The notes under the pieces: generated by a model | The model's database searches: none | The model's input: the letters and a program-made list of their open reading frames with translations, nothing else | Told to the model about the DNA's origin: nothing | Position numbers and translations under genes: made by a program | Part shown: piece by piece, positions 1-14,400 of the stretch | Numbering within the stretch: the first letter of the stretch is position 1 | How the letters are laid out: the number at the start of each line of letters is the position of its first letter | Assembly (NCBI RefSeq): GCF_009870125.1 | Contig: NC_046683.1 | Location: 64,805,869-64,869,868 of the forward strand | DNA from: Drosophila pseudoobscura | Taxonomy: Eukaryota; Arthropoda; Insecta; Diptera; Drosophilidae | Length of the DNA: 64,000 nucleotides | Reading direction: 5' to 3'

Positions 1-2046
1 CACCGGTCTCGAAGGCCGATTAGGGACCCGCGGAGAGGCTGGAAAAGCCTTATTCCTTAAGGTCTGTTCCTTCCTCTGTCTTGTGCTCTGTGCCCTGTCC
101 TTTAACCCACGTACTCCCAAGTAGATGTGTATTATAGTGGGTATTATAAGAGCTGAAGAACCCTAAAGAATTAAACCCTATAGAGATTTCTCAACACTTT
201 CCTCGCTTTATTATCTGTGGTCTTCAAATATATACATATGTACATAATTCTCTGAATCCATCTTCAAGATTCTTGTGAAATTATTTGTGAAATATTTGCC
301 GCGAATCATTTGCCACACGAATGACAACGATCTGTTAATCCATTTACCCGTAATATCCGCCTGGCATGGATAATAGAGCCATCTGTTGGTCCATACATAC
401 GAACATTTTTTGGGTGAAAAGATTGAGAAATTCATTCATTTGCATAGTGCAATTAGTGGACCCACTCGGATGCAGCTGCCGCCTGCCCATCGACCAACTG
501 TCGCGCCCACTTAGAAGGCAACTCAGGGGCGCGGGCGCGGGGAGTGGGCAAAGGGGAAAGCAGAAATGGGAGACCACGTTGAGCCGATGCGTTGCCTGGC
601 AATCCGCACAGATTTCCTCCCATTCAAATGGCAAATATTTGCAGAGAGAGAGAGAGGGGTTGGGGGTTGGGGGGGAGGAGAGAGACAAATGCCAGTCACC
701 GAAATGCGGAAATTGTAAAACAAATGTGCGAAAAAGTATTCTCAATGTGAGTTCTTTTCTGGCTGGGCTTTCAGAACATTTGCCAATAATTCGCACGCAA
801 GTCTGTGCACATTTTTTGGTGGCATTGTTGCACGGGGTTGTGGCATCGAATCGTATCGAATCGAAGCGAGGAGGTGCCATCGATTCTCGGATTCAACCCT
901 CCTCTGGCCTGGCCTGGCCTGGCCTGGCCCGATGACACGGAATCTTAGCAATTAACTTAATTAAAATGGAATAACAAGTCCTCAGCAATCGCAATCGGTG
1001 GTCCTAATCCTCTCTGCCAGACCCACACCCAGTCCCCCTCCCTCTCTCTCTCTCTTTCTGTCTTGTGTGTTTGCCTTTGTGCTCGAACAAATGTCGACTT
1101 TTTTGATGAAGGACATGCCCGAATACGAGTATCCCCCCCCGTTCTCTTCTGTTTGCCCAAGATTGTTTGCTCCAGTTGGTATTCGTATTCGTATTCGTAA
1201 TGTTAATATGTAATTTTAATTTGTACCCTGTACTAAAACGAAATTGTCCTTGTGTTTGCTTTACTTGATTTGATGTTTCCCAGTAATTAGTCGAGGGAAT
1301 ACGAGCAATTGGTACACAAACAGCTGGCAGAGGGTTGAGTGGGTTGAGTGGGTTTTAGGGTTCTATGTTTGTCCAGAAATTACGAGGATAAACACAGAAA
1401 CAAATGTCATATTTCAGAGACTGGGGCAAAGGGAATTTCGGGAATAGATTATGGTTCTTTCCAGCATAATCTTGTATCTTTTGATCCATGGTAGGGCACC
1501 TCTATGCCACCTTTAAGCCCTTTAGACCCACATACCTTTTAGTCAACTCTAAAGCGTTCTGCACTGCTCTGCCCTGAAATGAAATAAATTCCTTGACAGT
1601 GCGCCCCCCTTTTTATTTGGCAGCTGCAAAAGTCAAAATGCGTGGCATGTTCCAGGCTCCGATTTCAATGCCCTGCAAATGGCTTTAAGGCTGGCGTATC
1701 AGCCACAGGCTACAGCCATCGTATCCCCCATCCGAACAAACCAAAACTTTAATGGCAGTGAACCGAGTATTAGAATCAACAAACCGAAACGAAAGTGCCT
1801 TTCCTGCTTTCCGTGCGCCATGGCAGCCGGGCCGTACTTTCGTCCTGGCTAAAAGCTTTCGACGCACAATTTATTGTACTCCCCCAACGCCCACGCCCAA
1901 CGCCCACGCCCAGGGCCCCCAGCGAGAGAGACGGAGAGAAAGAATTCTAATAAATGTCAGACTATGACGACCGAAGCTCCCCCCAGAGCGAAATTCCTTT
2001 TCATGAACTCGAAATTGTGCACGTGCAAAGCGCCCAAAGGACGAAG

Positions 2047-2083
2047 GATGGGATGGGATGGATGGATGGATGGATGGATGGGA
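2047..2083. repeat. (GGAT)n microsatellite
   Basis: GGATG/GATG units in a run of 37 bp; similar short (ATGG)n tracts occur near 9386-9410. Confidence 0.85.
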
Positions 2084-2698
2084 TACGCAGGAACAACCCC
2101 CAACGAAAATGTTGGGGTGTGTCGGAGTTAACGAGTTCAAATGTATTCATGAGCGCTGGCCTTACCAGCTGCCCCTGCCCCTGCCCCTGCCCCCGCCCCA
2201 GCCACTGCCCCTGCCACGGGGGTTGGCTTCCTGTCAGCTGTGCGGCCTGCCCTCTGAGGGTGGCCCTGACTTATTGCATTCCCCGCCAGCATTGTGGTCG
2301 TCTGCGACGAGCCGGCCCCCAGCTCCCTGACGAATCCCGCTTGATGTTTTGCAATTTGCAGGTGTTTCCATTTTACATTTGCCCAGCTGTAGACATTTTC
2401 CAGTGCCCCCCCTCCCCCCCAAGCACCGAGCACCAAAGGAAATTGTGAAAAGTCTTGTCTCTGTCTGTGTCTGCGGGATGTTTGTGTGAAAAGTGCGTAA
2501 GCTGAAAATAAAAAAAAGAAACAAACACTTGCCATCGAATGGGGTGATAACAGGCACGCCAATGGACAGACGGACGGATGGATGGAATGTCTGATATTGA
2601 CCAGAAGTGGCCCACCGATCAACTGGGGGGCGAAGAACCATCTGCAGACGATCAGCAGACACAAAACAATCTCCAGCCGACAGCCACTTGATCGAAGT

Positions 2699-2757
2699 AT
2701 ATAAAATAAAATATTTTCACACTGATTTTTCAAATAAATGCCACAATCCGGTGAGTA
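2699..2757 (+). promoter_or_regulatory. Candidate TATA promoter with short first exon and splice donor
   Basis: TATATAAAATAAAATATTTT at about 2699 is followed some 50 bp later by ACAATCCG|GTGAGTATC, a strong 5' splice site (2751). It could be a noncoding first exon of a plus-strand gene with a long intron. No partner exon was found, so support is weak. Confidence 0.2.
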
Positions 2758-5700
2758 TCAGTGGCGGATCGTTAACGATCCTAGGGATCGCATCGGATCG
2801 GATCGGTTGGGAGGGGAGGGTATTGGATTCTGCTTTGGTATCCCATCAATTTTCATGTCTAATTTAGTGGCACTTGGTGCCGCAACAAATCGCCTTCATT
2901 AGGCACACAAATCGCTCGCTTATTGGCCCATTCCATGCGAGTCCGAGCACAGTACGGGCGGGTCAAGGGGGGGGTAGCTGTGTTAAAATTTATGCGAATT
3001 TATTACGGCCTAAAAAGTGAGTGCAAACGGTTGCAAATGCGCCCATTCAGTACAGTAGTTAACAGCTATGGCTGCCGCCCCGCTGTGCCATGACCATCCA
3101 TGACAATGATCGTTATAGCCCCCACTGCTCCTCCATGTCCCGTGCACCGTGCCCCGTTCCCCGTGCCCCCTTGCCTGTGCCCCTGCCGAGGTGTCGAGAG
3201 TGTGTCGAATGAGTGGCGGCCAGTGGTCGCTCGCTCAGCGGTCTAAGTGGGCCTAAACGAAGCGATTGCAGGCAGTGCCGTGCACCAATGATCTGTTATA
3301 AATTTGATCGTCCACTCCGAGATCCTCCGGTGGCTGTGTTAATCACGTAATGAGCAAGTTAACCAAGAGATCAAGTGCTTTAATTGGGGATACCTAATGT
3401 CCAAAGCACACCACTAAATCAAGGTGCGAATGGGGCTTCTCTTTGGATGACTTGATCTCTCACGAGAGATCTCTCTCTCGTTTAGAGCATCGTCTTTGGG
3501 GTGTTGTAACTGACATTCAAAGATCGCTTTTATATATACTTTCCTTGGCCTATATTCCCTTCAACAGATCTATGCTTTTTCCTAGTAAATTCCCAGCCAA
3601 AACTTGGCTACAATTTCCATTAAATTGTTGATGCCATATTCCTTTGAAATGGAATTATTAATGGGAAAACAGTCTATGAATGGAGCCAAGTACCAAGAAG
3701 AACACCCAAAATCCCTCCCCCAGCCCCAGGCCCACCTGGCCGCCGTGTGTCTGCATTCTATCTCCGACATGCCCCAAGAGCGGCCCGGCTCTGGAGGCTG
3801 CGGCCTGCCAATCAGAGGAGGTAGTGCCATGAGGCATTATTTTCCTCGCCGGTTTATTTATCTGACATATAAATAAAATATATTTTCGGTACATTCTGGT
3901 CAGCTGTTTCCCATCAGCAACGCTTGCCACATGGAGCCGCAGCACCGCAGCAGCAGCATCAGCACGGGCTGCCAAGAAGTCCGACCGACTGTCGGGTGGT
4001 CCATCGATTGCCCATGGATGTGGATTCTATCACCTCGAAACATTTTGGCCGGGGGTCTGTGCCTCTGCCTCTGCCTCTGCCTGTGGCAGGGGCATAAAAA
4101 AACGCTAATGTTGCATTAAATTCAACTGAAATCAACTGTTAAGTGGCTTTCAGTGAGCTATTTAATTTCAAAACATCCAAAAAGAGCAAATAAAAATAAA
4201 CCAAAATAAATGCGAAATACGAAATTTCATAAATAAAAACTCGATTTTGTTGGAATTCTAGGGAATTTTTCCCTTTTGTTTTTTATTGGTATAGAGGATG
4301 TTTAGCTGGAAAAAATTATGATTATTATTGAATCAATTTTATTGTTTGATTTATTGGAGATTTCCCGATCTCCAGATTCCCATTCTCCAAGTCAAGATCT
4401 AACCTCTGGGGACCCATCAAGTTTATGACTGCAGCAGCGTAAGCGTTTGATTCCCAGCAACTTTCAACCTTTCCAATGTGACCTCAAAGCCCGAATGCTG
4501 CCGCAGCAGAAGGTCAAAAGATTTCGAGTCAGAGGTTGTCATGATGCCTGTATGCAAATCTCCCGTGAACGGATGGCTGCCACAGAGAGAGGTCATCGAT
4601 TGTGTGGCAGCGTGGGCTCCCGGAGGCTTGTCAACATTTCGTCAACTCTGCCGCGAGACTCTGAATCACCCGAGCCCCAAAAGCGACACATGTTGCCTGC
4701 CACCGACGACAAAGACAAAGACGAAAGACACAAGAGTTTCTAACGAGAATAGAGTTCTCCATTCTCTTTATTTATACGTATATTTATGGCAGTGCCACGG
4801 CGACGAAAGGCTTCTTAGGAAAGGCATTAAACTTGCGGCAGAGAGGTGGAGTCGAGTGTGGCAGGGGCTGGGGCAGGGGCTGGGGCAGGGGCCGCATGCT
4901 GCTGCCATAGTCTGCAGCCAAATGTACACGAACGATTGACTGTCGTGAAGCTTCGTTTAAATGCGTTTTTAATTAATTATGCGACGCGCGTGCCACATGC
5001 AACATCAGCAGTGGCATGGGGCATGGGGCATGTGGCATGGGTACTGTGACAACACGATCGACATAAAAATGCAGACATCCAGAGGCGGGGAGTCGTAAAA
5101 ATGCGGCAAGAAATTTTCAAATTTGTAAAACGCTGAAAATTCCCAAAACGCATCATCCTCCGCTCCATGTGGCAGGAATTTCTCCATACCCGCCGACCCC
5201 TCCCTGCCCGGGGCACTGCCACTGCCACTGCAACGTTTTCGTGCCACGCATGTGTTAATCTGCTTGGAGCACAATTAATTTTCTGCAAATGCTGGGAGCA
5301 GCATCCTACCATCCATCCATCCGTCCATCCTTCCCTCAAACCTAACAATGATCGCGCCCCAGACGGAGGAGTCGTCGGAGTCGGAGTCGTCGTCGGAGCA
5401 CATGGAGGAGGTGGAGGAGTATATATATTATTAATTACGCTCAAGTGCTCTCAAAGGGGGAGGATGCCAGGAGGCCGTGCCAGGAGGGGGCTCGTGGGGG
5501 CTAATTACTGAAAAATTGGCAGTTGTCGTTGATTTTATGGTAAATTATTTGTCAGCAAGACGGATGGAAGATGGCCAATGCCTGACGACTGGCGACTGAC
5601 GACTGACGACTCTTGAAATGGCCATGGACTGGCGGTGGGGACTGGCGGTGGGGAGGAGGGGGCTGGTCTTTGCCTAGACAGATTTATGGCTGACATTCGA

Positions 5701-7802
5701 AAGTTTATGTATGACTAAATGCGGTTTTGATTTGAGTTGCAGGCCTGGGCCTGGGCCTCGATGAGGCAGCTGCAGATCAGACCAGGAAAACGATCAATGA
5801 GAGATGCCATTTGCCCAAGGAGTAGGTGTAGGATCTAAAGGAAAGATTAAGTTCTACTCGGAGTAGATCCACCTCTGGCAGGGCTCCCCCTTTCAGCAGA
5901 GAACACTCACTCAAGTTTAACCTTTCCCGTCCTATAAATACCCATAACGATCCGATGCGACATCGAAGGCGATTCCCTTGCAATTTACGAGCATAGGTGT
6001 TTCGTCGAGGGGCCCACCCAGACACCCAGACACCCGGACAACCAGACCCGGCCACACGAGTCCCCCAAACGGGATACTTATGCCAGCCATGGTGACCATT
6101 GATTTTATGAATGTGGCCACAAATTTTGGTTGCTTTGCCGCGTTGGCCAAATACAAATGCCTCATAAATTGTCGGCTGATTAGTGCAACAATTTCAGGGT
6201 CATAAAACTTAATAAAAACCCATAAAAGCCGCAGTCAAAGGCAGCAGCACCAGTGGAGCGGAGTCTGCAGCTGGCCGAAAGGATGCCGGAGTCGGAGTCG
6301 CAGTCGGAGACGGAGACGGTGCAAAAGTGTATCTCATAGATACTCCACTCGTACACGGCTCGTACACGAAAACCAAACAGCAATAAAAACCAAATTGCAA
6401 TGTCTAAACGACTGTAAGCGACTAATTTTGCACAAGTTAATAAATTTGTTTTTTCTTTTTTTTTGTTGGTCGGCAAGGGGGAGGCGCACAGATCGTGCTC
6501 GGACTTGGACTCCAGCACCAGCTCCAGCTCCAGTCCCAAACCCAACTCCGACTCCAACTCCGACTCCGAACCGGAGCTGATCTTCATATTTAGTAAGCTG
6601 CAAATTATTACCGCAATTTCCAGACGCAATTTGCCAAAAAAAAAAAAAAGAAACAAGCAGGCACGGAAGACTTGGCATTGGCAGCGACGCAGGAGATACC
6701 CTGCAGATCCATTCAGGTATTCCAGGGACCTATTGTGAGGAATCAAATCTGTGATATTTGATGGGAATATCCTTGGAAACAGATCGGCAAGCCGAGTCGC
6801 CTGTTGCCCGAGCAACATACCCCCTTTACAGGGTATACAAAGGCACAGCGAAAAGCAGTGCAACGAGCAGAACGCACAAGGAAAACATATGGAAAATTAT
6901 AGTAATAAATACTCAGAGTGTGTCTCGGTACGAGGGGGGTACGTGTACCACTGCTTCGGGGGCGGGGGGGGCGGTGTCTTCACACTGGACGACACGCAGT
7001 CCGGAGCACTACTTGGAGGTAAATCTGAAGAAAAACGATAATGGCAGCACTAATAAATTGCGGCCAACATGTTGCATGCTGCACGAGTCCCTGGGTATTC
7101 GACTACTCCTCCTCCTGCTCCTCCCTGGTACTGCCGCTCCTGCTGCTCCTCCTCTTTCCTCTTTCTACTTGCACCTGAAGCCTCGTGACTCAAACTTGCA
7201 GCAACGGGGCGTGCAATTAGAGTAAAACTTTTGCGACTCCACTGGGAGCGCGGGGTGGGGGGGAAGCTCATGCAAATGACGCACCCTAGAGGGAAAGAGA
7301 CAGATATAGGGGGAGGGAGAACGCACGACAGAGACAGCCAAAGGGGAGGGGGGGGCACCACGCACAACGGTGCCCCGAGGGACACTTATTAAAAACAGTT
7401 ATTAAATGCGACAGGCAACGCGCTTGGAGATTTTCGTTTGGTGCGTACCCACATCCCAATCCGAATCCCACACCCATTCCCATATTCCCATGTCCCGGCA
7501 TCGGCATCGGCATCGGCGTCGGGCATCGGCGTCGGCGTCGGCTCCGTCTCGAGTTCCAGCTCAAGTCTCGGTCCCAATTTGAACTCCATTTCGGACAAAG
7601 TCGTGCAAGTCCCCCGCGGCTTTGCACGTGTTCTCCGCCTCGTTCTGTCCCGTCCCAGCACTGCCCTCCCTCCCCGCTCTGTCCCTCTCTCACGGTCTGG
7701 CGTTTGGCCCGCTCTTATTTGTATAAGGACATGCGTACGAACGGCGTCAGCGTCGGCGTCAGCGTTGCTGTTTGCCTTCGGCTTTGCTCTTATTGTTCTT
7801 CT

Positions 7803-7850
7803 TATTATATACCCCTTGCAGAGGGTATCATGGTTTTGAGGAGATGTTCG
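7803..7850. repeat. Short dispersed-repeat fragment (TATACCCCTTGCAGAGGGTAT)
   Basis: ATACCCCTTGCAGAGGGTAT is a near-palindrome followed by CATGGTTTTGAGGAGATGTT. This phrase recurs widely in Drosophila intergenic DNA at the ends of degraded repeats. A related CATACCCCCTTTACAGGGTA lies at about 6821. It is too short to assign a family. Confidence 0.4.
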
Positions 7851-10512
7851 CCAAGCAGAGCAGAGAAGAAGAAGAGGGAACCGAATCACCGAACCCAACC
7901 GTCGTACAGTCGTACTCTGCTGGGTATCGCATTCTTCGTCACCCGAATGCAAGCTCTCTTTCTATTGCATTTGTCGCTCTTCGTGCCTGTGCTTTTTTTT
8001 TGTTACTGTTCTTGCGCTCTCACTGCCTTGACTTGACTCTCGCTGCAGTTGTTGTTGGGTGGCATTACCATTGCATGTGGTTTTGCGTTGCTCAGCTCTC
8101 TCACTCCTCCTCGTTCTCCTCGTTCTCCAACTCTCACACAATATTGGATTTCGTTTTTGCCACTTTTTGCAACGCTTTCGGGGGGGGCGGGGCACGGCTT
8201 TTGGCTACATTTTATGCTGATTACACGTCTAATCCTCAGCGTGTGCCTCGGCGACGTCGTCCCATGCTTTTAATGGCATGGCAGGAGGCGGTGTGTACTC
8301 GAGGGGTTGGGCAGCAGGGACGCCGCGACGCAGAGACGCACGGACGGCCAGGGCAACGTCATTCAATTGCTCTTTACGCCATTGGCGTTCAATGCTGACG
8401 TGAAGGAGAGCTTCAATTGAAGACACAGGGTGCCTCGGGAGAGGCCTTACACACGAAGATTCCACTCGGACAGAGGGTGACCATTAGAAGGAAGCCTTTT
8501 TCTTAGGCCTTAATTATTGGGAATGAAATGGAAACGAGAAAGAAACCCTAAAAGTATTTTCATTAAACGAGCATTGCCTTAGTGTAGGTCTTACAAAAAT
8601 TCCTTCTCAATGGGCTCTCTTCTAGGTCTTCTCTCTATTCGAAAAGAAGCCGTAAAGTCGTACAAAAAGAGTCTCATTTGCAAGTATGCAACACCCTGTA
8701 GTGATACCCCAGAATAGCAGCCGCAAATGAAGGCCGCACCGCTGGCTGCCACACCATGGGATGCTTCGCGGATCGTTGGCGGCGATCCACTTCTCGAACT
8801 GGCATTCGGCATTGGCGTTTAATTGGAATCCTGAGCAAATATAGAAACAAATAAAAACATGACAAGAATCCAATAAATGTCCTGCCCTGCACGTGCACGC
8901 TGCGAGACGCCGTCGCCGTTGCCGTTGCCGTCGCCGTCGCCGTCGCCGTGGGACCGAAGGCCCTTTTTGGAGTGGGTCGAAACCAGAGTCTGAGTCTGAG
9001 AATGGGATTGGGCCTGGGCCTGGGCTTGGGATTGGCAGTGGGAGTGGGTCTGGCACTGGGCAGCCTTAATTGAACGCTCAGCGGAGAGCTCTGCATGAAA
9101 TTGGATAAATTGCTGGGAGAGAATGGAACTTTGACTGGGAACGGGAACGGGAATGGGAATGGGAATATGTGCTCACCGAGCACAATGCCTGTCCAGTGTC
9201 ACAACAATCGATTGTCCTTTTTGTGCCCGCATTTGCTGACATCATCAGAAAGGCGGAAGAGGCAGTAGGAGGAGGGGGAGGAGGAAGGCAGAGCCACCCT
9301 CGTGGCAGGCCGTTGCCGTGCGGCGGGCACTTCCGACTTCCGACGACGTGCTCTCGAATGGAAATCGCGTCTCTCTCTCGACAGATGGAAGGATGGATGG
9401 ATGGATGGATGGGGCGACACGTGTTCCAGCAGCTACCCCTGGATTCCACCGTTATGCGGTGCACGTGTGGATTTGCCAGGGAAAAAAGGATTCCGCTGAC
9501 GAGACCGGAAGCCCTTTGAGCCCCAGACAGCCGCAGTGAAACCTTATCACATCGGGGAAAATCGATTGCCGTCGCATCCTGTTCCGAGCCCCACCTTCGA
9601 GTGGGTGGCGCCTGGCCAAGGAGTGTCCGCCATTGCTGCGCAGTGGAAAACACTCCGAGAGACACACACAGAGAGAGAGCGAGAGAGCCAGCCAATGTGG
9701 AGACATTCCGGCAGACACGTGCAAACAAAATCTGCGCCGTTGCAGTGACTCAAACGCCCTGAAAAATGTCTACAAAATAGTCAAGCCGGTCTGTCCCCAA
9801 ACGGTCTGTCCCTCGGGCCGTCCCTCTGGCTGTCCCGGTCTTGGGTCCATCTGTCCTGGCCCATGGACTCGGGCTGTCCAAACAATTGCCGGCGTCGATC
9901 TGTTTGAAAATTGTGTTCGAACAAACGTCGCATTAACGCAACATTTTCCAATTTTTTATGGCCCGACCACCTTCTTTGTGGTGCCACCACCACCGCCACC
10001 ACCACCGCCACCAGCACCGTTCCCCCATCCGCAGTTGCCACATGCCCCTGTAGCCTTGTCCAACAAACCTCAGCTGCCTGTTATTCAACACGGCGGCGAC
10101 AGGCACAGCAACAGCAAGCCCCATGCTCCAAGCTGCAAGCCACTCCAGCCAGGCAGGCGGCCACAAGCCGCAAGTCCACATCCACATCCAGGTCCAGGTC
10201 CAGGTCCCGACTCAGGCTCAATCTCAGACTCCAGCGCTTGTCCAGAGCTCAGTTATGCGCCAAAAGCAGTGCAGTCTCCAGCTGCGACTTGAACTCTTTC
10301 CAAACACGCGCGCCTGCGCAGCAGTTGCCTGCCGCCTGCTGCCTGCCTGCCTGCCTGCCCCATGGATGTAACCCCCCCCCGTACTGCTGTGTGTGTGTGT
10401 GTTTTTTATGGGCATTTGAAAGCGTTTGGCGTCCAAGGAATGCCAAAAGCAAAGCGGCTATCGCGGGCAGTCGTTTAGTGTAATCAGCGGCCGGCACAGG
10501 AGGATATGGCCA

Positions 10513-10552
10513 GGTGAGAGAGAGAGAGAGAGAGAGACAGAGAGGGAGAGGG
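10513..10552. repeat. (GA)n microsatellite
   Basis: A GA run interrupted by a few other bases. Similar GA or CT runs occur near 641, 1043, 13977 and 16945. Confidence 0.85.
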
Positions 10553-13330
10553 AGGGGGGGTCTGGAGTTTGTGGAATAGATGCATCTGTGAATATGAATG
10601 CCACATCAACACTTGAGATCAATTCGTTGCAGGAACTTCTGTGGAAAGTTCACTTATCAATGATCCCAGTCCATAATTGTACTCCCAGAAACAGCAGTGG
10701 GAAACAGCCTCAAACAGATCCTTAAACGCTTCTTACTTTGTGGCACTGGTGGATGCTGCCCCCAGGAGAAATGTTTGCATAAATTCCCCACAATCTCCGG
10801 CCACCAAATGAAGCTATCGCAAATGGAAATCTCTGTATCTGAAGGCAGGTCAAATATCTTCATTCGCAGCGATTGTCCAAGGCTTCCCAGAGAACATCAC
10901 GTCTATGGCCGCGTAATCAGAGCTCTCCCTCGAATGGAATCTTTATTGGTGCTCCATTTCGGAGCAGAGATAACATTCCTGCGGCTCGGCTACGGATGCC
11001 ATTCCGATGGCCGTTCGAGTGCCATTCCGCGTTTAGCCTGATTGACCCTCATAAAGTCAACTGCCAACATTTAGCGATCTAAATCAGGCTGAAAGCGGCC
11101 CCAACATTGCAACTGCAGCAGGGAACAGGCAACAGGCAACAGTCCACAGGCAACAGTCAACAGGCAACAGGCAACAGGGAACTGCAACATAGATATTACC
11201 AATGCAGGAAACTCTTTCCAGGAAACACAGCCACGGACCAAGCGGGGCTCTGATTGTGTTGTGTCCACCTTTTTCTTCTGTTTTTGTTTTTTTTTTTTGG
11301 TTTTTGGTTTGGTTTCTGTTCGGGGGCCCAATTGAACCAACCAGCAGCCAAGAGATTTATTTGCAGGCAGCCAACATGACTTGGTAGTTTTGTTTCGTGT
11401 GCATGTTGCTGTTGCTGTTGCTGTTGCAGTCTGTGTTGCAGTTGCTGTGTTGCCTGTTTTGCTGTTGTTTTGGCAGTTGCTAGTAGTCCTCGAAGATGAG
11501 ATACTTGCCGTCTGATTAGCTGACACAGCCGCAACAACAGCCGCCACAAACAGCAACAGTAACAGCAACAGCAACTCAACCGAGAGCCAGCCATCCAGCC
11601 AGCCATCCAGCCAGCCCACAAGCTGCAGGAGTGGGCAGCAGGCACTGTCAGGCTGCCAAGTCAAATCGTGTACACAATTGGCGCGACATGCAACATTATT
11701 CTCCTTCTCCCAGAGGGATAGAGAGACCTGACCGAGGCCGTCGATCCCGATCCCCCAATCCCCAATCCCCATTTCCCATTGCCATTCCCGAATCTTAAGT
11801 TGCAGCTGCAGCAGCGGCAGCGGCAGCAGCAGCAGCGGCAGCGGCAGCAGCCAACTCCAATTGAAAGTGGCGCGGGCGGGAGCTGCTGCTCCAAACCCTG
11901 GACAGACAGAGACTCCGACCATGTCCCGATCGCTCTCCGATTGGTAAACGTTTTGCAGCCTTAGTTTGACTTAATTTTCACCGTCCTGGCTCTGGCTTTG
12001 GCTGTGGCTCTGGCTCTGGCTCTGGTCGTGGGTCCTCTGGCTCTGGCTCTGACTCTGGCTCTGTCTCTGGGTCTATTGTCTGCTCAGCTTTCGCTTCGTG
12101 ATTTGCGATTTTATCGCATTGAAATGAAATAATTTGAGTTCAAAATGATGAAGTTAATTGTGTTTATTAGGCTGCCAGTCCAGATGGAGTCTCGGAGCTG
12201 CCTCGACAATGGGGATTCGGGTTTCTGGCTGACTCATTCCTGCCTGCCTGAAGGCGCTCTTCCCTCTGTCTCTGTCTCTGTCGCTGTCGCTGTGGCTGTC
12301 GCTTCGTGGCAGTCAAATGTTGCCCAAATACTCGGGTCACACAGGCATCGGTTTATGCAAATTCGTGAATTTATGAGCTGTGCCCCATTAAGTCATTTTA
12401 AAAGACTCTTGCCCAAGTTGCCTCCAGCGGCAGCCACGACAACAATGCACCAAAGTATACGAAATCCGAGTCATGTCTGGACTCCTGACTCCCAACTTGC
12501 AACTGGCATCAGGGCATCGGGCATCGGGCATCGAGCAACTTGCAACTGCAACTGCAACTGCAAGTCCAAGTCTACCAGTCCCCAGTCGCAGTCGCAGTCC
12601 CAGTCCCAGTCCGAGTCCGAGTCCAAGTCGTGTGCGATATTAATCGCTTTTGCTGAAAATGTCATGTCAGTTTTGTGTCGTAACATGATTACGTGCTCCG
12701 GAGGATATGCGATGTGCCACGAACAGATGTTGCAGCCCCAACCCGGCACCGGCCCCGGCCCCATGGCTGAGGAAAGGAAAGTCACCGAATGAACAAGGGA
12801 CCAGCCGGGAAGGTATCCCAAGATGGAAATGCAACTTTCCCACAGAAGTTCTCCATGGGGCGAAGGAGTTCCTCATGAAAGTTGGGAGACACAACAAAAA
12901 GGCCAAATTATGAGGCAATCCCCTGGCTGTACAACCATTCAGACCATTCTTAATGAAATCAAAAACATCACATCTTTGTACACAGCTTTAAACCAAATCC
13001 GGAACCAGGGCAATCAACTGGAAACATCTTAGGGGTTGCTGCCTGCCGCCTGCCGCTTAACAGATCGCATACCAAACGAAATCCTCAACCCATGGGGGGG
13101 GTGGGATGAGGGGGGGGGCACGGCCCAGAGATTTGGGATGTTGCAAAGATCGTATCGGCGAACACGAGAAACGCTTGTCAGGCGCTCCTAATGAGCAGAA
13201 CAGAACAGAACAGAATGCGGCCTCGTGGCGCTTTTGTAAAGGTCACGTGGCCCACTCCCTGTCAAGTGGAATTAGCCCGAATTGTAAGGTGGAACACGGG
13301 AGATACAAGGCCAATCCAGGGGTTATATTT

Positions 13331-13790
13331 GCCAGCCAACGGTAGCCGTTGCATCTGGTGTCCTGCGGCATCGATAGCCATCGAAGGGAGCATGCTCCCA
13401 CCCAGTGCGGTGGATCCAATGAAAGCCCAGGGAAACCCCCGAATAGAGTGGAGTTTCCAGCACAGCCAACGGTGGCCGTTGCATCTGGTGTCCTGTGGCA
13501 TCGATAGCCATTGAAGGGAGCATGCTCCTTCCCTGTGCGCCGGAACCCCAGAGATCCAATGAAATCCCAGGGAAACCCCCGAATGGAGTGGAGTTTCCAG
13601 CACAGCCAACGGTGGCCGTTGCATCTGGTGTCCTGTGGCATCGATAGTCATCGAAGGGAGCATGCTCCCACCCAGTGTGCTGGAACCCCAGAGATCCAAT
13701 GAAATCCCAGAGAAACCCCCAAATGGAGTGGAGTTTCCAGCACAGCCAACGGTGGCCGTTGCATCTGGTGTCCTGTGGCATCGATTCCCA
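13331..13790. repeat. Minisatellite, 130-140 bp unit, about 3.3 copies
   Basis: Units begin at CAGCCAACGGTGGCCGTTGC (about 13333, 13463, 13603 and 13743), with spacings of 130, 140 and 140 bp and high identity. Each carries GGCATCGATAGCC and a palindrome GGGAGCATGCTCCC (13386-13399, 13656-13669; one mismatch in the copy at 13516-13529). A degenerate trace continues near 13870. All six frames stay open by virtue of the repeat, so ORFs here are not genes. Confidence 0.92.
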
Positions 13791-14339
13791 CACGACTCCG
13801 GTGGCAAAATATTTCGGGTGAAGTTTTTTGGGACCCAATCGAAACCAGGAGCCAACGAAATCCTTTGCATCTGGTGTCCAGACAAATCGATACGAAAGTT
13901 TTCCCAGGAACCACCCTTAGCGCAGGAAAAGCCCCCCCAGGGTTGCCAGGGCAACGTGGAGACTTTCCCGCTGGCTCTCTCTCTCTCTCTCTCTGGGAGT
14001 GCATTTCTCTGCCGCTCTCACGGCGCATGAAGGCAGCCATTTTGAATTCATTTGCATAAAGCGAGGGAGACAGCCGTAGAGACGTATCGCCAGAGAAACA
14101 GAGACGGCGCCAGTGCATCCCCCAAAATGTGGCCCCCGCACCGCACCGCCCCGCCCCGCCCCGTCGCGGCCCACCAAATGCCAAATGTGTAGACATTTTG
14201 CTATTGATTTTTCCCCTCTCAGACTTTTGGCTGGGCCATAAATCCATGCCCAGAGACATTGCATTTCTATACTTTGATTTTTATGCAAATGGAAAACCGA
14301 AACGAGATGGAAATTGTCTTGGAATTGCATTTGGAGCTG

Positions 14340-14400
14340 GTGGAGCTGCAGGGGACGGACCCAGACCCAGACCAAGACCAAGACCCAGACCCAAGCCCAG
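14340..14400. repeat. CCCAGA/CAAGAC short tandem repeat
   Basis: GACCCAGACCCAGACCAAGA and similar hexamers repeat over about 60 bp. Confidence 0.7.

Larger units (their letters stand above)
1..13330. other. No supported gene; simple-sequence-rich noncoding DNA
   Basis: Open frames here overlap on both strands and are made of low-complexity runs (CTG, CAG, GTC, TCC), so I regard none as coding. The stretch holds many short tandem repeats, scattered CAGCAG/CTGTTG tracts (for example 11,400-11,600 and 11,800-11,850) and the weak promoter candidate at 2699. Confidence 0.6.

Noticed and set aside
11071..11922. 283-residue minus-strand ORF
   Set aside because: It consists of CAG/CTG-type low-complexity sequence with equally open frames on other strands, no domain and no promoter context.
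13243..13954. Several long ORFs on both strands
   Set aside because: They are read from the minisatellite; frames stay open because the unit repeats.
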